DNA of 7,265 nucleotides, taken from the NCBI GenBank assembly GCA_903960645.1, contig CAJCBN010000341.1:1-7265 (forward strand). Reading direction: 5' to 3'. The translations under genes were made by a program, and so were the position numbers. Shown piece by piece: positions 6,033-7,265 of the stretch. How positions within the stretch are numbered: position 1 is the stretch's first letter; the number at the start of each line of letters is the position of its first letter. Origin of the DNA: an uncultured Actinomycetes bacterium (GTDB lineage: Bacteria > Actinomycetota > Thermoleophilia > Gaiellales > F1-60-MAGs149). The notes under the pieces are model-generated. The model was not told where the DNA came from. It did no database searches and saw nothing but the letters and a program-made list of their open reading frames with translations.

Positions 6033-6868
6033 CCGCACTCGAGCGCGGACGCGCCCCCATCGACATCCCAGGGACGCTGGCGTGGCTCGGCCAGCGCACC
6101 ATCGTCGGCATCGACACGTGGGACGGCACGGTCTACACGCGCACGGCCGCCCTCGGGCGCAGCCGCGGGCGCATCTCGCTGCGCGCCACCGGCCGCACGG
6201 GTGTCGAGGTAGCGGCCTGGAGCGAGCGCGCGCTCGCCGAGGCCCGGCCGCGCGTGCGCCACCTGCTCGGGCTCGACGACGATCCACGCCCGTGGCTGGC
6301 GGCGTTCGCCGACGATCCCGTGCTCGGCCCGCGCGCTGCGGAGCACCCCGGCCTGCGCATGCCGGGCGCGTGGGACGCGTGGGAGATGTGCGCCCGCGCC
6401 GTGCTCGGCCAGCTCGTCTCCGTCGCCGCCGCGCGGACGCTGACGATGCGTCTGGCCGAGCGGCACGGGCTGCGCCTGCCCGACGGCGGCGTGGTCTTCC
6501 CGACCGCCGCGGCCGTCGCCGAAGGTGACCTCGACGGCCTCGGCCTGCCGGGCGCGCGCCGTGATGCCCTGCGCGCGCTCGCCGAGCTGGTAGCCCGCGA
6601 CGGCGTCGACCTCGCCCCCGGGGCGGACCCCGAGGCGGCGCAGGACGCGCTCGTCGCGCTCAAGGGCATCGGGCCCTGGACGGCGATGTACGTGCGCATG
6701 CGGGCGATCCGCGATCTCGACGCCTTTCCCGCCGCCGACCTCGGCGTGCTGGTCGCGCTCGCCGACGCGCAGGGCCGACGACCCACCGCTGCGGAGGCCC
6801 GCCGTCGCGGCGAGGCCTGGCGCCCGTACCGCGGCGTGGCGACGATGCACCTCTGGGGTCTCGCCTAG
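6020..6868 (+). CDS. alkA: DNA-3-methyladenine glycosylase II, AlkA type
   Basis: A 282-aa monofunctional DNA glycosylase of the helix-hairpin-helix GPD superfamily that excises alkylated bases (3-methyladenine and related lesions) to start base-excision repair. The N-terminal AlkA_N-like part (about 14-110) contains LAWLGQRTIVGIDTWDGTVYTRT. GLRMPGAWDAWE (111-122) and RAVLGQLVSVAAA (126-138) match the E. coli AlkA segments GLRLPGCVDAFE and RAILGQLVSVAMA. The hairpin is LVALKGIGPWTAMY (211-224). Trp220, Tyr224 and Trp279 (MHLWG) correspond to Trp218, Tyr222 and Trp272 of E. coli AlkA. The catalytic Asp is Asp240 in AFPAADLG, equivalent to Asp238. Length equals that of E. coli AlkA. The ATG overlaps the APH gene by 13 nt, with GAGGG 3 nt upstream as a close-set ribosome-binding site. 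It is the last gene of the operon. There is no Ada methyltransferase domain fusion. Catalytic residues look intact, so I expect it to be active. Confidence 0.9.
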   Translation: MARVTALERGRAPIDIPGTLAWLGQRTIVGIDTWDGTVYTRTAALGRSRGRISLRATGRTGVEVAAWSERALAEARPRVRHLLGLDDDPRPWLAAFADDPVLGPRAAEHPGLRMPGAWDAWEMCARAVLGQLVSVAAARTLTMRLAERHGLRLPDGGVVFPTAAAVAEGDLDGLGLPGARRDALRALAELVARDGVDLAPGADPEAAQDALVALKGIGPWTAMYVRMRAIRDLDAFPAADLGVLVALADAQGRRPTAAEARRRGEAWRPYRGVATMHLWGLA

Positions 6869-6884
6869 GGGTTCGACGAGAGGG

Positions 6885-6917
6885 ATGCGACGAAGGGGTC
6901 AGACCCTTTCGTCGCAT
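6885..6917. repeat. 33-bp near-perfect palindrome downstream of alkA
   Basis: Arms of 16 bp (6885-6900 and 6902-6917) flank a single central A. The left arm differs from an exact complement at one position, which would be a G-U pair in RNA. The right arm read in reverse is ATGCGACGAAAGGGTC. No T-run follows, so it is not a standard intrinsic terminator, although the stem could still slow or end transcription 16 bp after the alkA stop. Another copy of the arm lies at 6962-6977, which marks it as a repeated element. A shorter degenerate copy of the core (CGACGAGAGGG) lies at 6874-6884. Confidence 0.85.
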
Positions 6918-6923
6918 AGACCG

Positions 6924-6941
6924 CAGCCCACACACGGGCTG
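6924..6941. repeat. Short hairpin between the palindrome copies
   Basis: CAGCCC-ACACAC-GGGCTG forms a perfect 6-bp stem with a 6-nt loop. It sits in the 44-bp spacer between the complete palindrome and the extra arm at 6962-6977. It may be part of a composite intergenic repeat such as a REP/BIME-like unit, or may be incidental. Confidence 0.4.
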
Positions 6942-6961
6942 AAGCAGGCGCGTTGGCGGTA

Positions 6962-6977
6962 ATGCGACGAAAGGGTC
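6962..6977 (+). repeat. Isolated palindrome arm abutting the IS30 left end
   Basis: ATGCGACGAAAGGGTC is an exact copy of the complement of the right arm of the 6885-6917 palindrome, in the same orientation as the left arm. The complementary right arm that should follow is missing. Instead the IS30-like terminal sequence begins immediately after it. It reads as the left half of a second palindrome split by the insertion. Confidence 0.8.
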
Positions 6978-7265
6978 TGGGTGGTTTCAGTCGGTCGTCG
7001 CAACACTTCTGATTGAGGAGGTGTGTGATGGTCGAGGTGCTGGAGCGGGTGCCGGCGGTGTTGCCGGTACCGATGGTTGCGAGTCGCGCGTTTTGGGCTG
7101 AGGTTGCTGCGGGGCGGTCGAGTGAGGCTGCGGCGCGGGCGGTTGGCGTGTCGGGGTCGCTGGGGGCGCGGTGGTTTCGGGAGCGTGGCGGGGTGCTGCC
7201 ACGTGGTGGTAAGGCGTTCGAGGTGCGGGGTCGCTACTTGTCGTTTGGCGAGCGTGAGGAGATCA
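6978..7265 (+). mobile_element. IS30-family insertion sequence, left end and 5' part (continues past the window)
   Basis: The left terminal repeat is visible at about 6980-7008. TTTCAGTCGGTCGTCGCAAC aligns base by base with the inner part of the E. coli IS30 terminal repeat (TTCAATTGGTCAACGCAACA, from memory), sharing GGTC and CGCAACA. The transposase gene begins 20 nt further in. The exact outer boundary is uncertain by 2-3 bp because IS30-family elements duplicate about 2-3 bp of target and only one end is seen. The element abuts a half palindrome. Confidence 0.75.
7028..7265 (+). CDS. IS30-family transposase, N-terminal part (runs off the right edge)
   Basis: The first 79 codons of a transposase, still open at the window end. 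The start is clear: AGGAGG at 7016-7021 lies 6 nt before the ATG, a much stronger site than at any chromosomal gene here. Residues 20-55 form a helix-turn-helix (SRAFWAEVAAGRSSEAAARA, then VGVSGSLGARWFRERGG), the N-terminal domain common in actinobacterial IS30 transposases. At 68-79, GRYLSFGEREEI is the start of the IS30-type second helix-turn-helix (usually SxxEREEIxxxxAxG). The DDE catalytic domain lies outside the window, so intactness cannot be judged. Codon choice differs from the neighbours: GTT, GCT, GGT, CGT, AGT and TTT are frequent here and rare in the flanking operon, consistent with foreign origin. Confidence 0.85.
   Translation, partial: MVEVLERVPAVLPVPMVASRAFWAEVAAGRSSEAAARAVGVSGSLGARWFRERGGVLPRGGKAFEVRGRYLSFGEREEI

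Noticed and set aside
5852..6850. 332-codon open frame on the minus strand opposite the APH and alkA genes
   Set aside because: The composition is typical of an antisense shadow in GC-rich coding DNA; the plus-strand proteins carry the full catalytic motifs.
6987..7202. 71-codon minus-strand frame at the IS end
   Set aside because: Pro/Thr/Ala-rich shadow opposite the transposase gene, which has a strong ribosome-binding site and recognisable helix-turn-helix domains.
1..7265. CRISPR array, tRNA or rRNA genes
   Set aside because: No regularly spaced repeats, cloverleaf-like segments or rRNA-like sequence were seen on either strand.

Overview
This is a GC-rich window with strong G/C preference at third codon positions. 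Its protein families and promoter style suggest a high-GC actinobacterium, possibly a deep-branching lineage such as Thermoleophilia/Solirubrobacterales; that placement is inference. Four of the five genes that begin a transcription unit have a TANNNT -10-like hexamer only 6-8 nt before the ATG and no Shine-Dalgarno sequence, the arrangement expected for leaderless mRNAs.

Left part (1-3771, all minus strand). Reading from 3771 leftwards: a ROK-family sugar kinase (2806-3771), a secreted branched-chain-amino-acid-type ABC substrate-binding protein with no permease or ATPase genes in view (1613-2758), a multi-pass membrane protein with a large exported loop (326-1507), and the N-terminus of a second small membrane protein that runs off the left edge (1-211). 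A G-quadruplex-type motif lies between the binding-protein and membrane-protein genes.

Middle (3772-3846). A 75-bp divergent intergenic region holds a leaderless-type -10 box for each direction, with a perfect 6+6 palindrome between them.

Right part (3847-6868, all plus strand). This is a tightly packed four-gene operon: a two-SIS-domain phosphosugar isomerase/deaminase/deglycase-like protein, a 60-aa helical protein of unknown function, an APH-fold small-molecule kinase, and an AlkA-type DNA-3-methyladenine glycosylase. Junctions are a 3-bp gap, a 4-nt GTGA overlap and a 13-nt overlap, so co-translation is likely. With the divergent ROK kinase, the neighbourhood pairs sugar or amino-sugar phosphate handling with DNA base repair. 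One testable idea is a shared role in clearing glycation or carbohydrate damage.

Right edge (6869-7265). A 33-bp near-perfect palindrome follows the operon. A second copy of its left arm lies 44 bp further on and stops where the left end of an IS30-family element begins. The element carries an IS30-like terminal repeat, a strong ribosome-binding site and the first 79 codons of its transposase. The simplest reading is an IS30-type insertion into the centre of a second copy of the palindrome.
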